Below, piece after piece: positions 25,395-34,027 of a stretch of 64,000 nucleotides of DNA. Position 1 is the stretch's first letter; each line of letters begins with the position of its first letter. The stretch is taken from NCBI RefSeq assembly GCF_000743575.1, contig NZ_JQGC01000030.1:1-64000 (forward strand), given 5' to 3'. Both the position numbers and the translations under genes were made by a program. The DNA is from Devosia riboflavina. GTDB taxonomy: Bacteria; Pseudomonadota; Alphaproteobacteria; Rhizobiales; Devosiaceae. The notes beneath the pieces are model-generated. The model worked only from the letters and a program-made list of their open reading frames with translations. It had not been told where the DNA came from and made no database searches.

Positions 25395-26445
25395 TGAGCG
25401 GGGCAATATCGAGTTGCTTTACGAAAAAGTCGCTCTGGCGCTCGGCGATACGCCTTGGGAAATGATCGTCGTCGATGACAACAGCCCCGATGGCACGGCC
25501 GATGTCGTCAACGAGCTGAGCCGGGTCTATGCCAATATCCGTTGCGTCCGGCGCTTTGGTCGGCGGGGTCTGGCTTCAGCCTGTGTCGAAGGCATGGCCG
25601 TTACGGCGGCGCCCTATGTGGCTGTCATCGATGCCGACCATCAGCACGACGAAACCATTCTGCCCAAAATGCTGGCCGAGGCGCAGAATGGCGCCGATCT
25701 CGTCGTTGGCTCGCGCTTTGCCGAGGGCGGTTCGGCTGGCGATGGGCTTAGTGCCACACGCCTTTCGGGCAGCAACCTTGCCAATCGCCTTGCCGGCATG
25801 ATTGCCGGGCAGGCGGTGAGCGATCCGATGAGCGGCTTTTTCCTGATGCGCCGCGAGGCTGCGCTGGAAGCGGCACCAAAACTTGCCAGCGACGGCTTCA
25901 AGATCCTCATCGACCTGATCGTGACCTCGGCCCGCATGGGCAAGCCGCTGAAGATCGCGGAAGTGCCCTACACGTTCCGCCCGCGCCATGCGGGCGAGAG
26001 CAAGATGAACCCGCTGATCGTGATCCAGTATTTGGGTCTCTGGGTCTCGAAGATGACCGCCGGCGCGCTGCCGCCGAGCTTTTTGCTGTTTGGGCTCGTG
26101 GGTGGCACAGGCGTCGTGGTGCACCTTGCGGCGCTGGCGCTCTTCACCTCGATCTTCGGCCAGGACTTTGTAGTGTCGCAGATCGCGGCGACGCTGATCG
26201 CCATGGCGTGGAACTTCGTGCTCAACAACAACCTGACCTATGCCGACCGCAAGCTGAAAGGCACGCGCCTGATCACGGGCTTCCTGAGCTTCTGCGCGAT
26301 CTGTGCGCTGGGCGGCATTGCCAATATCTCGGTCGCCAATGCCATCTACCAGTGGGATCACCAGACTTTTGTGGCGGGCCTTTCCGGTGCGATCATGAGC
26401 TCGGTGTTCAACTATGCGGTGACGCGCGCCTTTACCTGGAAGTAG
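25306..26445 (+). CDS. GT2 polyprenyl-phosphate mannosyltransferase fused to GtrA domain
   Basis: A 379-residue fusion. Residues about 20-240 are a DPM1-like GT2 domain (VIVPSYNERGNIELL, VVDDNSPDGTADV, VIDADHQHD as the DxD metal site, FRPRHAGESKM); residues about 255-375 are a four-helix GtrA domain (FLLFGLVGGTGVVVHL to AVTRAFTWK). It would load a sugar, perhaps mannose, onto polyprenyl phosphate and help move it across the inner membrane. It is divergent from the PIG-V-like transferase, its probable user. No good ribosome site precedes ATG 25306. Confidence 0.88.
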   Translation: MSNGPIQEASVALHTNFRPPQLAVIVPSYNERGNIELLYEKVALALGDTPWEMIVVDDNSPDGTADVVNELSRVYANIRCVRRFGRRGLASACVEGMAVTAAPYVAVIDADHQHDETILPKMLAEAQNGADLVVGSRFAEGGSAGDGLSATRLSGSNLANRLAGMIAGQAVSDPMSGFFLMRREAALEAAPKLASDGFKILIDLIVTSARMGKPLKIAEVPYTFRPRHAGESKMNPLIVIQYLGLWVSKMTAGALPPSFLLFGLVGGTGVVVHLAALALFTSIFGQDFVVSQIAATLIAMAWNFVLNNNLTYADRKLKGTRLITGFLSFCAICALGGIANISVANAIYQWDHQTFVAGLSGAIMSSVFNYAVTRAFTWK

Positions 26446-26466
26446 GGCGAACGCAATTCTCCAAAC

Positions 26467-26495
26467 AAAAATCCCCGCGCGAGCGGGGATTTTTT
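26467..26495. terminator. Bidirectional intrinsic terminator
   Basis: AAAATCCCCGC and GCGGGGATTTTTT form a strong stem with flanking A and T tracts, between the convergent GT2-GtrA and dxs genes. It fits both strands. Confidence 0.92.
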
Positions 26496-26516
26496 CATGC
26501 GTATTTTTGGTTTGAT

Positions 26517-28445
26517 TCAGGCCTGAGCCAGAGCCGCCTTCATGGCGGCTTCGTCGTAGCCGAGGGCGGTGAGCGCCGTCTGGACGATGCCGTGACGGTC
26601 AAGGCCAGCGGCCGCATACATGTCGTTCTGGCTCGAATGCTCGTCGAAGCGATCGGGAATCATCAGCGGGCGGAAACGCACCTTGCCGTCGAGGAGGCCG
26701 TTCGACGCGAGGAAGGTCGCGACATGGCTGCCAAAGCCGCCGATGCTGCCTTCCTCGGTGGTGATCAGCACATCGTGGGTCTGGGCGAGGCGCGCGGTCA
26801 GCTCTTCGTCGAGCGGTTTCAGGAAGCGGGCATCGGCGATGGTCGGGTTGAGGCCGAGGGCGGCGAGCTTGTCGGCGGCGGCCATGACTTCGCCGAGGCG
26901 GGTGCCATAGGAGAGGAGGGCGATGGTGCCGCCCTCGCGCACGATGCGGCCCTTGCCGATGGGAAGGATTTCGCCGCGGGCGGGCATGTCGACGCCCATG
27001 CCGTCGCCGCGCGGATAGCGGAAGCTGATCGGGCCGGCGTCATAGGCGGCGGCGGTTGCGACCATATGGCGGAGTTCGGCTTCGTCTGCGGCGGCCATCT
27101 GCACGATGCCGGGAATGGCGCCGAGATAGGCGTTGTCGTAATTGCCAGCATGGGTGGGCCCGTCGGCGCCGACAAAGCCCGCGCGGTCGATGGCGAAGCG
27201 CACCGGCAGGCCCTGGATGGCGACGTCGTGGATCACCTGGTCATAGGCACGCTGCAGGAAGGTCGAATAGATGGCGCAGAAAGGGCGCATGCCTTCGCTG
27301 GCAAGGCCTGCTGCAAAGGTGACCGCGTGCTGTTCGGCAATGCCGACATCGTAGATGCGGGTGGGGAAGAGTTCAGCGAACTTGTCGAGGCCGGTGCCGT
27401 TGGGCATGGCGGCGGTGACGGCGACAATGCGCTTGTCGGCCTCGGCCTCCTGGATGAGGCTTGATGCAAAGACTGAGGTATAGGAGGGCGCGTTGGACGG
27501 CGCCTTGGTCTGGGCGCCGGTGATGACGTTGAATTTGCTGACGCCGTGATACTTGTCGGCCGAGTTTTCGGCCGGGGCGTAGCCCTTGCCCTTCTTGGTC
27601 ACGACATGGATCAGTACCGGGCCTTTTTCCATCTCGCGCACGTTGTCGAGCACGGGAAGCAGGTGGTCGAGATTGTGCCCGTCGATGGGGCCGACATAGT
27701 AGAAGCCGAGCTCTTCGAAGAGCGTGCCGCCGGTGAAGAAGGAGCGCGCGAATTCTTCGGTCTTGCGGGCTGGTTCGTGCAGCGGCTTTGGCAGCTTGCT
27801 GACGATGGATTTCGCCGCGTCGCGCGTGCCGCGATAGGCCGGGCTCGAGACGAGCTGGGCGAGATAGGCGCGGAGTGCGCCGGTCGGCGGGGCGATCGAC
27901 ATGTCATTGTCGTTTAGGATGACGACGAGGCGCGCATCCATGTCGCCGGCATTGTTCATGGCTTCATAGGCCATGCCGGCCGACATGGCGCCATCGCCGA
28001 TGACGGCGACGACATTGCGCGGCGTGCCCAAGTGCTCGCTGGCGACGGCCATGCCGAGGCCGGCCGAAATCGAGGTAGAAGAGTGGCCGGCACCGAAGGG
28101 GTCGTATTCGCTTTCGGCGCGGCGGGTGAAGCCGGAAAGGCCATCCTTCTGGCGCAGGGTGCGAATGCGGTCGCGGCGGCCAGTGAGAATCTTGTGCGGA
28201 TAGGCCTGATGGCCGACGTCCCAGATGATGCGATCGTGCGGCGTGTCGAAAACCGCGTGCAGGGCGACCGTCAATTCGACGACGCCGAGGCCGGCGCCCA
28301 GATGCCCACCGGTGACGGAAACCGCGTCGATCATTTCGGTGCGCAGTTCATCGGCAAGCTGGCGCAGCTGCTCGCGGGGGAGAGCGCGCAGGTCGGCGGG
28401 CGATTGGACCGTGTCGAGCAACGGCGTCTGCGGCTTTTCGGCCAA
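26517..28445 (-). CDS. dxs: 1-deoxy-D-xylulose-5-phosphate synthase
   Basis: A 642-residue thiamine-diphosphate enzyme joining pyruvate and glyceraldehyde-3-phosphate in the first step of the MEP isoprenoid pathway. GHQAYPHKILTGRRD, the ThDP motif GDGAMSAGMAYEAMNNAG near 150, the pyrimidine-domain IAEQHAVTFAAGLA near 370, and DRAGFVGADGPTHAG are diagnostic. The start is a TTG preceded by AAGGAG, matching MAEKPQTPLL at the N-terminus of family members. No MEP-pathway neighbours are in the window. Confidence 0.96.
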   Translation of the reverse strand: MAEKPQTPLLDTVQSPADLRALPREQLRQLADELRTEMIDAVSVTGGHLGAGLGVVELTVALHAVFDTPHDRIIWDVGHQAYPHKILTGRRDRIRTLRQKDGLSGFTRRAESEYDPFGAGHSSTSISAGLGMAVASEHLGTPRNVVAVIGDGAMSAGMAYEAMNNAGDMDARLVVILNDNDMSIAPPTGALRAYLAQLVSSPAYRGTRDAAKSIVSKLPKPLHEPARKTEEFARSFFTGGTLFEELGFYYVGPIDGHNLDHLLPVLDNVREMEKGPVLIHVVTKKGKGYAPAENSADKYHGVSKFNVITGAQTKAPSNAPSYTSVFASSLIQEAEADKRIVAVTAAMPNGTGLDKFAELFPTRIYDVGIAEQHAVTFAAGLASEGMRPFCAIYSTFLQRAYDQVIHDVAIQGLPVRFAIDRAGFVGADGPTHAGNYDNAYLGAIPGIVQMAAADEAELRHMVATAAAYDAGPISFRYPRGDGMGVDMPARGEILPIGKGRIVREGGTIALLSYGTRLGEVMAAADKLAALGLNPTIADARFLKPLDEELTARLAQTHDVLITTEEGSIGGFGSHVATFLASNGLLDGKVRFRPLMIPDRFDEHSSQNDMYAAAGLDRHGIVQTALTALGYDEAAMKAALAQA

Positions 28446-28589
28446 GCGGGGGCTCCTTGGGAAGCGGCGGCAACACGAGTTGTTTAGGCGCGTGCCTGTG
28501 CCAATGCAAGGACCGGCACCACGAGGCGCCGGTCACATCAAACGCTTGAAATCAAAGAAAGTGGCGCGGATGCGGCGCCTTGCCGCGTT

Positions 28590-30272
28590 TTAGTTGGTTG
28601 CCGGTGCGAAACGGGCATTGCCACCCATGGTCGTGTCTTCGCCGGCACCCATGACGATGACATAGCGGCCCATTTCCGGGGTCGGATCGAAATCTGCCTC
28701 GTCGCGATCAAAGATCACGGCGAAATGGTTCGAACTCAGGCTCGCGGGAGCCGCAAAGACGTCGGCGACGTGTTCGAAATCGGGGGCGACGAGCTCGGGC
28801 TTGCGCATGCCGGTGGGGGCGACCGGGCGCGAGACATGGCTGGTCAAGGCCGCGACGAGGTCGGCTTCCTGTGCTGCTTCAGCCGCGGTGAACGTGCCGG
28901 AGAAGAGGTTGGCCATTTCCGTCGGCGAAGGCGGAAGCGCGGTCAGCTCGGTGGGCATGGGCGTACCGACGGAAGCCAGAACGGAGTGCTGGGTGGCCGG
29001 CGTCGAGGGAATGGAGCCGGTTACGGTCGGACCGAGCGAGGCGATCACCGGGCGGCCGAGACCGGTCGGGGCCGGGGCATAGGCCGTGAGGGTCGTTTCG
29101 GGCTCGCTCGTGTGGAGCGGCGGCATGGGGACGGGCGCGTCGGTGAGCGCCGCGAGAGCGGTGACAGCGTCGCCTGCGGGCAGGGCCGAGGCGGTAGCGA
29201 CGCGCAGGGTCTCGGACTTCATGGCGGGGATCGGCGCCATGACGGGCGTCGTCATTTCCGAGGCATCGAGCGGTGCGCTGCCGACGGTGGAGAAGGGCAT
29301 GAAGGCGGGATCGGCGGGGACGGGCGCCACAGCGTCGGATTGCGGCGCTGCTGCAGCAACCATCATGCTGGCCGGGCGTGCGGCCGGGACGGGAGCTGCT
29401 TCCGGCATTGCCATTTCTGGCGCGACGGAAGCGACCTGAACCGGTGCCGGAGTTGCCGCGGCGACTGGAGCGGGTGCGTTGCCAGGCTTGCCGCCGAAGA
29501 GGACGTCCATCAGGGTCTTGCCATCACCGCCGCCGGAATCGGCGACCATGGTGCCCGAGGAGCCGCGGCCATTGCAGGGATAGGAGTGGCACTGTTTCCA
29601 CTCGGCGAGGGCGATGTTGTAGCCTTCTTGCGAGAGCGGCTTGCCGTCGGTCGGCAGGTGCATGGTGCGGCCGTCGGGGAAAATTTCCTTGAGCTGGGCG
29701 CGGGTCATGCGCGGCCAGGCGCGGACGGAGCCGACGTCGAGATGGACGAAGGGGCTGCCGGAGGTTGGATAGTAGCCCACGCCGCCGACCTGCTTACTCA
29801 TTGCCACGGCACGCAATTTTGCAAGATTTACGCCTGGGATGAAGAAGTCCATGGCGGTGCCGCGCATATGCTGGGAATTGTCGGCAACGCCCGAGGAGGT
29901 TTCCGCCAGCATGGCGTTGGTCTTGGGAGAGCGATAGGCGGAGACGATATTGATCGGCTGGGAACCGCCAACCTCTTGATAAACCTCCCAAATCAGGTCG
30001 AAGAGGCGGGGGTCCATCTTGGTGGGTTCGTTGCGGCGCCAATCGCGCAGGAACTGGTTGAGCTCGTTGAGGCCCGATTGCACATATTTGCCGTCGCGCT
30101 TGAAGACGATGCGCGCCGTTTCCTTTGTGTGCGTATAGTAGAGATAGAGGGCACGCTCGGTGGCGGCCATGGCGGGTCCAACGGCAAAAATGCCGATCGC
30201 ACAAATAGTTACAAGCGTTACTGCGACAAAACGCAGAAAAACACCACGCTGCAAAAAGGAAATCCCCGTCAC
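28590..30272 (-). CDS. DUF882 / peptidase M15-like exported protein with long low-complexity tail
   Basis: About 560 residues. A signal sequence (ending GPAMA, about 36) is followed by the DUF882 domain (about 40-195), related to zinc carboxypeptidases of the M15 type: with this start, SQHMRGTAMDF gives H135 and D142 and FVHLDVG gives H177 and D179. It probably acts on peptidoglycan peptides. The remaining 350 residues are Ala/Pro/Val-rich and repetitive, unlike the compact domain. The start is uncertain: GTG 30272 is used, TTG 30293 is possible; both have weak ribosome sites. A nested palindrome lies just upstream. Confidence 0.82.
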   Translation of the reverse strand: MTGISFLQRGVFLRFVAVTLVTICAIGIFAVGPAMAATERALYLYYTHTKETARIVFKRDGKYVQSGLNELNQFLRDWRRNEPTKMDPRLFDLIWEVYQEVGGSQPINIVSAYRSPKTNAMLAETSSGVADNSQHMRGTAMDFFIPGVNLAKLRAVAMSKQVGGVGYYPTSGSPFVHLDVGSVRAWPRMTRAQLKEIFPDGRTMHLPTDGKPLSQEGYNIALAEWKQCHSYPCNGRGSSGTMVADSGGGDGKTLMDVLFGGKPGNAPAPVAAATPAPVQVASVAPEMAMPEAAPVPAARPASMMVAAAAPQSDAVAPVPADPAFMPFSTVGSAPLDASEMTTPVMAPIPAMKSETLRVATASALPAGDAVTALAALTDAPVPMPPLHTSEPETTLTAYAPAPTGLGRPVIASLGPTVTGSIPSTPATQHSVLASVGTPMPTELTALPPSPTEMANLFSGTFTAAEAAQEADLVAALTSHVSRPVAPTGMRKPELVAPDFEHVADVFAAPASLSSNHFAVIFDRDEADFDPTPEMGRYVIVMGAGEDTTMGGNARFAPATN

Positions 30273-30310
30273 GCCTAACTCTGCCCGGTTCAATGCCAGT
30301 ATCGTTCGAC

Positions 30311-30347
30311 GTTAGCGCTAAAATCGTGCGATTTTATTAACGCTAAC
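30311..30347. promoter_or_regulatory. Nested palindrome upstream of the DUF882 gene
   Basis: Outer arms GTTAGCG (30311-30317) and CGCTAAC (30341-30347) enclose AAAATCG-TG-CGATTTT. It is 38 bp from the assumed start and could be an operator or a 5'-leader hairpin. Confidence 0.5.
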
Positions 30348-30467
30348 CAGGTGTGAACCGACCAGGTGGCCCCCTCACGCCTTCGTTATTAAGGGCAAAA
30401 GCGGGCGCAACCAAGGCGAAAATGCTAACAGACTGTTACCGTTGACCGTAACCGAGGCGAGAATTGG

Positions 30468-32168
30468 TTACGGGGAAAGCTCTTCGGGGACGTTTTCGAC
30501 CTCGGCCACGATGGTGGGCGGGGCGGAATTGGCAAGGCCCATGGCTTCAATCAGCTTCTCGTTGTGGCCATAGACGTCGCCATAGGAGCGGATCGTGCCG
30601 TCGGTGCCAACGCGCAGGGTGAAGTAGGCGAGATGCACTGGGATCTGGGTTTCCGGGTTCACCCAGCGCTCATTGGGGCCGAACATGGCTTCGAGGGAGG
30701 CGCGGCTGATCTTGGGATCGTTGACCATCAAGGCGTCGGCAAATTCCATCGGGTTCTCGACGCGGATGCAGCCGTGGCTGAAGGCGCGGAAGGACCGGGC
30801 GAAGAGCGACTTGGACGGCGTATCGTGGAGATAGACGTCGTGCTTGTTGGGGAAGAGGAACTTGATCTGGCCCAGGGCATTGCCGGCGCCGGGGCGCTGG
30901 CGGACCTTGAAGGGGAAGTAGGAGGTGGAAACCTGCGACCAATCCACCTGCCAGGGGCTGACCGGGGTGCCGTTATAGAGGAGGTCCATATTGTGGCTGT
31001 CGGTATAGCCGGGATTGCGCAGCACGGCCGGCGCGATCTCGCCCTTGATGATCGAGGAGGGGACGTTCCAATAGGGGTTTACCACCAGATGCCGGATATT
31101 ATCCGAAAAAATCGGGGTCTGGTTCTTGGTGGTGCCGACGACAACGCGGGTGCCGTATTCCTCGACGCCATTGCGCTGAATGGAGAGGCGGAATTCGGGG
31201 ATGTTGACGAAGACGTTGAACTGACCGAGATCGGCCGGCATCCAGCGCCAGCGTTCCATATTGGCCAGAATGTCTTCGCGACGCGTGGCATTGCCGCCAT
31301 TGAAGGCGGCGATGGTCGCCGACCCGATAATGCCGTCGACTTCGAGGCCCTGGCTTTCCTGAAAGGATTTGACGGCAGTGACGAGGGTGTCGTCATAAAC
31401 ATTGGTGGCGCCCGCCGGAAGTTCGAGGCGGGCGCGGATGGCGTGAATGCGGGCGTCGGAATTGCCGGGGCGCAGCGTCGGGCCATTGTCGATTGGAACT
31501 GGGCGCTCGGTGGTGCTGGCGCCGAAATTGGCAAGCGCGGCCTTGAGGGCCAGGAATTCGGGATGTTTTGGCTCAAGCTCGGCAAGGATCGGGGCCGGGT
31601 CCTGGCTCTGGGCGAGGCGCTCCAGCAAAGCCGCCTGGTCGAGCGGCTTGGGCGTGATGTCGAGGTTCTCGCTCACCGACTGGGGGCGAATGCGGCCATT
31701 GTAGATGTGGTTGGCATAGCGCAGGACGGCGCCGGAAAAGGCGGTTTCGAGGCCGGCCAGCGCGAGGGGATCGCTGCTATTGGCGCGGGTGAGGTCGATA
31801 TCGGCGGTCAGATAGTCGCTGGGGCGCAGGCCTTCGGTATCGGCCTTTTCGAAGAGGGCGATGATCTTCTGGGCCGAGGGCGAGAAGGTGACCTTGCCGC
31901 CGGCGCCTTCGCTGAGCCAGATCGGCTCGAAGTGGCGTTCGCCATAGAGGAAATAGAGCTTTTGGGCCTCTTCGTAGGCGCGCGAGCCGGTCTTGGCCGC
32001 GCCATAGGCGGAAGAGAGGCCGGTCTTGATGGTGCGGGCGAGATCGTTTTGCGGTGGGGCGATGACCACCGGCTGAATGGCAAGGGCGGCCACTTCCTGG
32101 CCGATTGCCGCCTGGCCAATGGAGGTCGCAGCAAGCACCGCAACGAGACTGACCAATAGCTTACGCAT
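30468..32168 (-). CDS. Large murein L,D-transpeptidase (YcbB/LdtD-like)
   Basis: A 566-residue exported enzyme forming 3-3 cross-links in peptidoglycan or linking proteins to it. Signal peptide about 1-23; scaffold domain about 60-200; PG_binding_1 about 245-290 (TLVTAVKSFQESQGLEVDGIIGSATIAAFN); YkuD catalytic domain about 320-500 with SHGCIRVENP, the Cys at about 465. This order matches E. coli LdtD, including the catalytic-domain insertion. It is transcribed in the same direction as the DUF882 gene downstream, 175 bp away. Confidence 0.92.
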   Translation of the reverse strand: MRKLLVSLVAVLAATSIGQAAIGQEVAALAIQPVVIAPPQNDLARTIKTGLSSAYGAAKTGSRAYEEAQKLYFLYGERHFEPIWLSEGAGGKVTFSPSAQKIIALFEKADTEGLRPSDYLTADIDLTRANSSDPLALAGLETAFSGAVLRYANHIYNGRIRPQSVSENLDITPKPLDQAALLERLAQSQDPAPILAELEPKHPEFLALKAALANFGASTTERPVPIDNGPTLRPGNSDARIHAIRARLELPAGATNVYDDTLVTAVKSFQESQGLEVDGIIGSATIAAFNGGNATRREDILANMERWRWMPADLGQFNVFVNIPEFRLSIQRNGVEEYGTRVVVGTTKNQTPIFSDNIRHLVVNPYWNVPSSIIKGEIAPAVLRNPGYTDSHNMDLLYNGTPVSPWQVDWSQVSTSYFPFKVRQRPGAGNALGQIKFLFPNKHDVYLHDTPSKSLFARSFRAFSHGCIRVENPMEFADALMVNDPKISRASLEAMFGPNERWVNPETQIPVHLAYFTLRVGTDGTIRSYGDVYGHNEKLIEAMGLANSAPPTIVAEVENVPEELSP

Positions 32169-32454
32169 CTTCGCTCCTAATCACGCCGGAAACGCCTCAG
32201 AATCCAAGAGATTCGGGCACATCAGGGGTAAATTCATTACTCATGAAACCTTAACGGGAGCAATCGCTCCCATAAACGTGATGTTCATCTGTGGCGGAGA
32301 CGCAACGCGGCCGCGGCGGGCGTCATCTGGGCGCTTGATCCAAGCCCTTGAAATTTATCGACTTGGGTAGGGCGGGCGGCCTTTTGGGCAGTGCGCGGCC
32401 TGCCGAACAGCAAGGCGGATTGACTCGATATATGCATGACGATACATATGCATC
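32169..32454. other. Intergenic region upstream of ldt and arsR genes
   Basis: 286 bp without a supported gene between divergent genes. It holds a short hairpin GGGAGC-AATC-GCTCCC (32256-32271) and, near the arsR start, two direct copies of ATATGCAT. Nothing else is recognisable. Confidence 0.6.
32430..32453. promoter_or_regulatory. Paired ATATGCAT sites before arsR-type gene
   Basis: ATATGCAT occurs at 32430-32437 and again at 32446-32453, 16 bp apart, ending one base before the regulator's ATG. A plausible autoregulatory operator of the ArsR-type protein. Confidence 0.5.
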
Positions 32455-32793
32455 ATGATGCAGGAAGACGTGTTTCAGATGTTGGCCGACCCGACGCGGT
32501 TTCGGATTGTCGAAGCGCTGGCGGACGGAGAGCGGGCCGTGGGCGATCTGGTCCGGGCGGTCGATATCGATCAGTCCGGCGTTTCGCGGCACCTGCGGAT
32601 TCTGGGTGAAGCCGGCTTTGTCGCCATGCGGCCCGATGGGGCGCGGCGGCTCTATTCGCTCAAACCCGAGCCATTCCAGGCAATCGAGGACTGGGTGCGA
32701 AGCTATCGCAAGCTTTGGGAAGGTCGGCTCGATCGCTTCGATGCGGCGCTGGCGCGACGGCAGGGCGAGCGGCAATCCGGGGAGGAGACGTGA
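32455..32793 (+). CDS. ArsR-family transcriptional regulator
   Basis: A 112-residue winged-helix repressor: MLADPTRFRIVEALADGERAVGDLVRAV, then DQSGVSRHLRILGEAGFVAMRPDGARRLYSL, the recognition helix and wing. No metal-binding cysteines (ELCVCDL type) are present, so it is probably not a metal sensor; this subgroup usually controls linked SRPBCC-family genes. Its stop overlaps the next gene's ATG by one base, and the three genes here form a coupled operon. Two ATATGCAT sites sit just before the start. Confidence 0.9.
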   Translation: MMQEDVFQMLADPTRFRIVEALADGERAVGDLVRAVDIDQSGVSRHLRILGEAGFVAMRPDGARRLYSLKPEPFQAIEDWVRSYRKLWEGRLDRFDAALARRQGERQSGEET

Positions 32794-33302
32794 TGCACGA
32801 GGTCAGTGCATTGGGCGCGGATACGATCCGGTTCGAGCGGGTCTATGACGCGGCGATAGAGGACGTCTGGGCGCTTTGGACCACCAAGGACGGGCTCGAA
32901 GCCTGGTTCGGTCCGGAGGGCATGCGCATGGAAGTGTCTGTTCTCGATCTGCGGGTCGGCGGTGCCTTCGAACATGTGATGACTGCGGTGGGCGGCGAGC
33001 AGATCGCTTATCTCGCGAACCTCAACAGGCCGCCGAGGGCAGAGGTACGCGGCCGCTTCGTCGAACTGGCGCATCTGCGGCGACTGCGCATTCGCTTCGA
33101 TATCGATTTTGTGCCCGGGGTCGAATCCTACCCCTATGACATGTTGGTCGAGCTTCATGCCGAAGGGGGCCGCGTTCGGATGGTGCTGACGGCCGATCGT
33201 CACCCAGACCCGGAAATGACGCGCGGCGCCACCATTGCCCTCGTCAGCCAGCTAGAGCGCTTTGCCCTGGCCCTCGCGGCCCGCGCGACAAAGGAGCAAT
33301 GA
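32793..33302 (+). CDS. SRPBCC / AHSA1-like domain protein
   Basis: A 169-residue protein of the START/Bet v1-like helix-grip fold: FERVYDAAIEDVWALWTTKDGLEAWFGPEG is the characteristic N-terminus and LRVGGAFEHVMT follows. Such proteins bind hydrophobic ligands or chaperone partners; no specific function can be assigned. GGAGGAG lies upstream of the ATG. It is sandwiched, with overlapping start and stop codons, between the ArsR regulator and a DHFR-like protein, a combination repeated in many soil bacteria. Confidence 0.88.
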   Translation: MHEVSALGADTIRFERVYDAAIEDVWALWTTKDGLEAWFGPEGMRMEVSVLDLRVGGAFEHVMTAVGGEQIAYLANLNRPPRAEVRGRFVELAHLRRLRIRFDIDFVPGVESYPYDMLVELHAEGGRVRMVLTADRHPDPEMTRGATIALVSQLERFALALAARATKEQ

Positions 33303-33880
33303 GCGTAATGAGACCTCTTCTTTATTCGATCAACGTGACGCTCGATGGTTGCGTGCATCACAATGCGATACCGGCAGACCCGGCGCTGCAGGAGGAAATG
33401 CTGCGGGCAACGCATCGCCATGCGACCGAGAGCATCGGCCGGGCCGATGCGCTGCTGTTTGGCCGTGTCACCTATCAGATGATGGAAGGCGCCTGGCGGC
33501 TGGATACGCGAACATCGACGCCGCCGGACTGGACGGAGCCTTTTGCCCGGACGATCGACGCGATGAAGAAATATGTCGTTTCATCAACGCTCGACCGGGT
33601 CGAGTGGAATTCCGAGCTCGTGAGGGGAGACCTCGGCGAAGCGGTGACCAAGCTCAAGCAGCAGCCGGGCGGCCCGATTTTTACGGGCGGGGTGAAATTG
33701 CCCCTGGCACTGGCGGAGCTGGGCCTGATCGACGAATATGAATTCGTGATGCAGCCCATACTCGCCGGCCACGGACCCACCTTGTTTTCGGGGCTTTCCA
33801 AATATGTCGAGCTGAAACTGCTCGACCGGAAGGAGCTCAGCTCCGGCGCTGTGGCGCTGCGCTACGAGCCGAGACGGTAG
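33299..33880 (+). CDS. Dihydrofolate reductase-fold protein (RibD C-terminal type)
   Basis: A 193-residue protein with the DHFR/RibD_C pattern: LLYSINVTLDGCVHH at the N-terminus, ADALLFGRVTYQMM near 50, KYVVSSTL near 90 and GGPIFTGGVKLPLAL near 120, the NADPH-binding region. Members are presumed NADPH-dependent reductases of unknown substrate, not true folate enzymes. The start ATGA overlaps the SRPBCC stop codon and AAAGGAG is just upstream, so it is the last gene of this operon. Confidence 0.88.
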   Translation: MSVMRPLLYSINVTLDGCVHHNAIPADPALQEEMLRATHRHATESIGRADALLFGRVTYQMMEGAWRLDTRTSTPPDWTEPFARTIDAMKKYVVSSTLDRVEWNSELVRGDLGEAVTKLKQQPGGPIFTGGVKLPLALAELGLIDEYEFVMQPILAGHGPTLFSGLSKYVELKLLDRKELSSGAVALRYEPRR

Positions 33881-34027
33881 CCATTCCGCCGCCAGGGACG
33901 CGCTGCGGTTGCGAGAATTGATCCCTCGCGCTTGGGAGGGACGGCATAGGCGGCTTGCCAATTAACGCCGGTGGGACCAATCTTGCCCCGGAAGACGCGC
34001 CCTTGGCGCGCCAGGGAGCAAATCGAG

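Noticed and set aside
28725..32159. Long plus-strand frames (517 and 531 codons) opposite the DUF882 and L,D-transpeptidase genes
   Set aside because: Both are antisense shadows of well-supported minus-strand genes with signal peptides and catalytic motifs.
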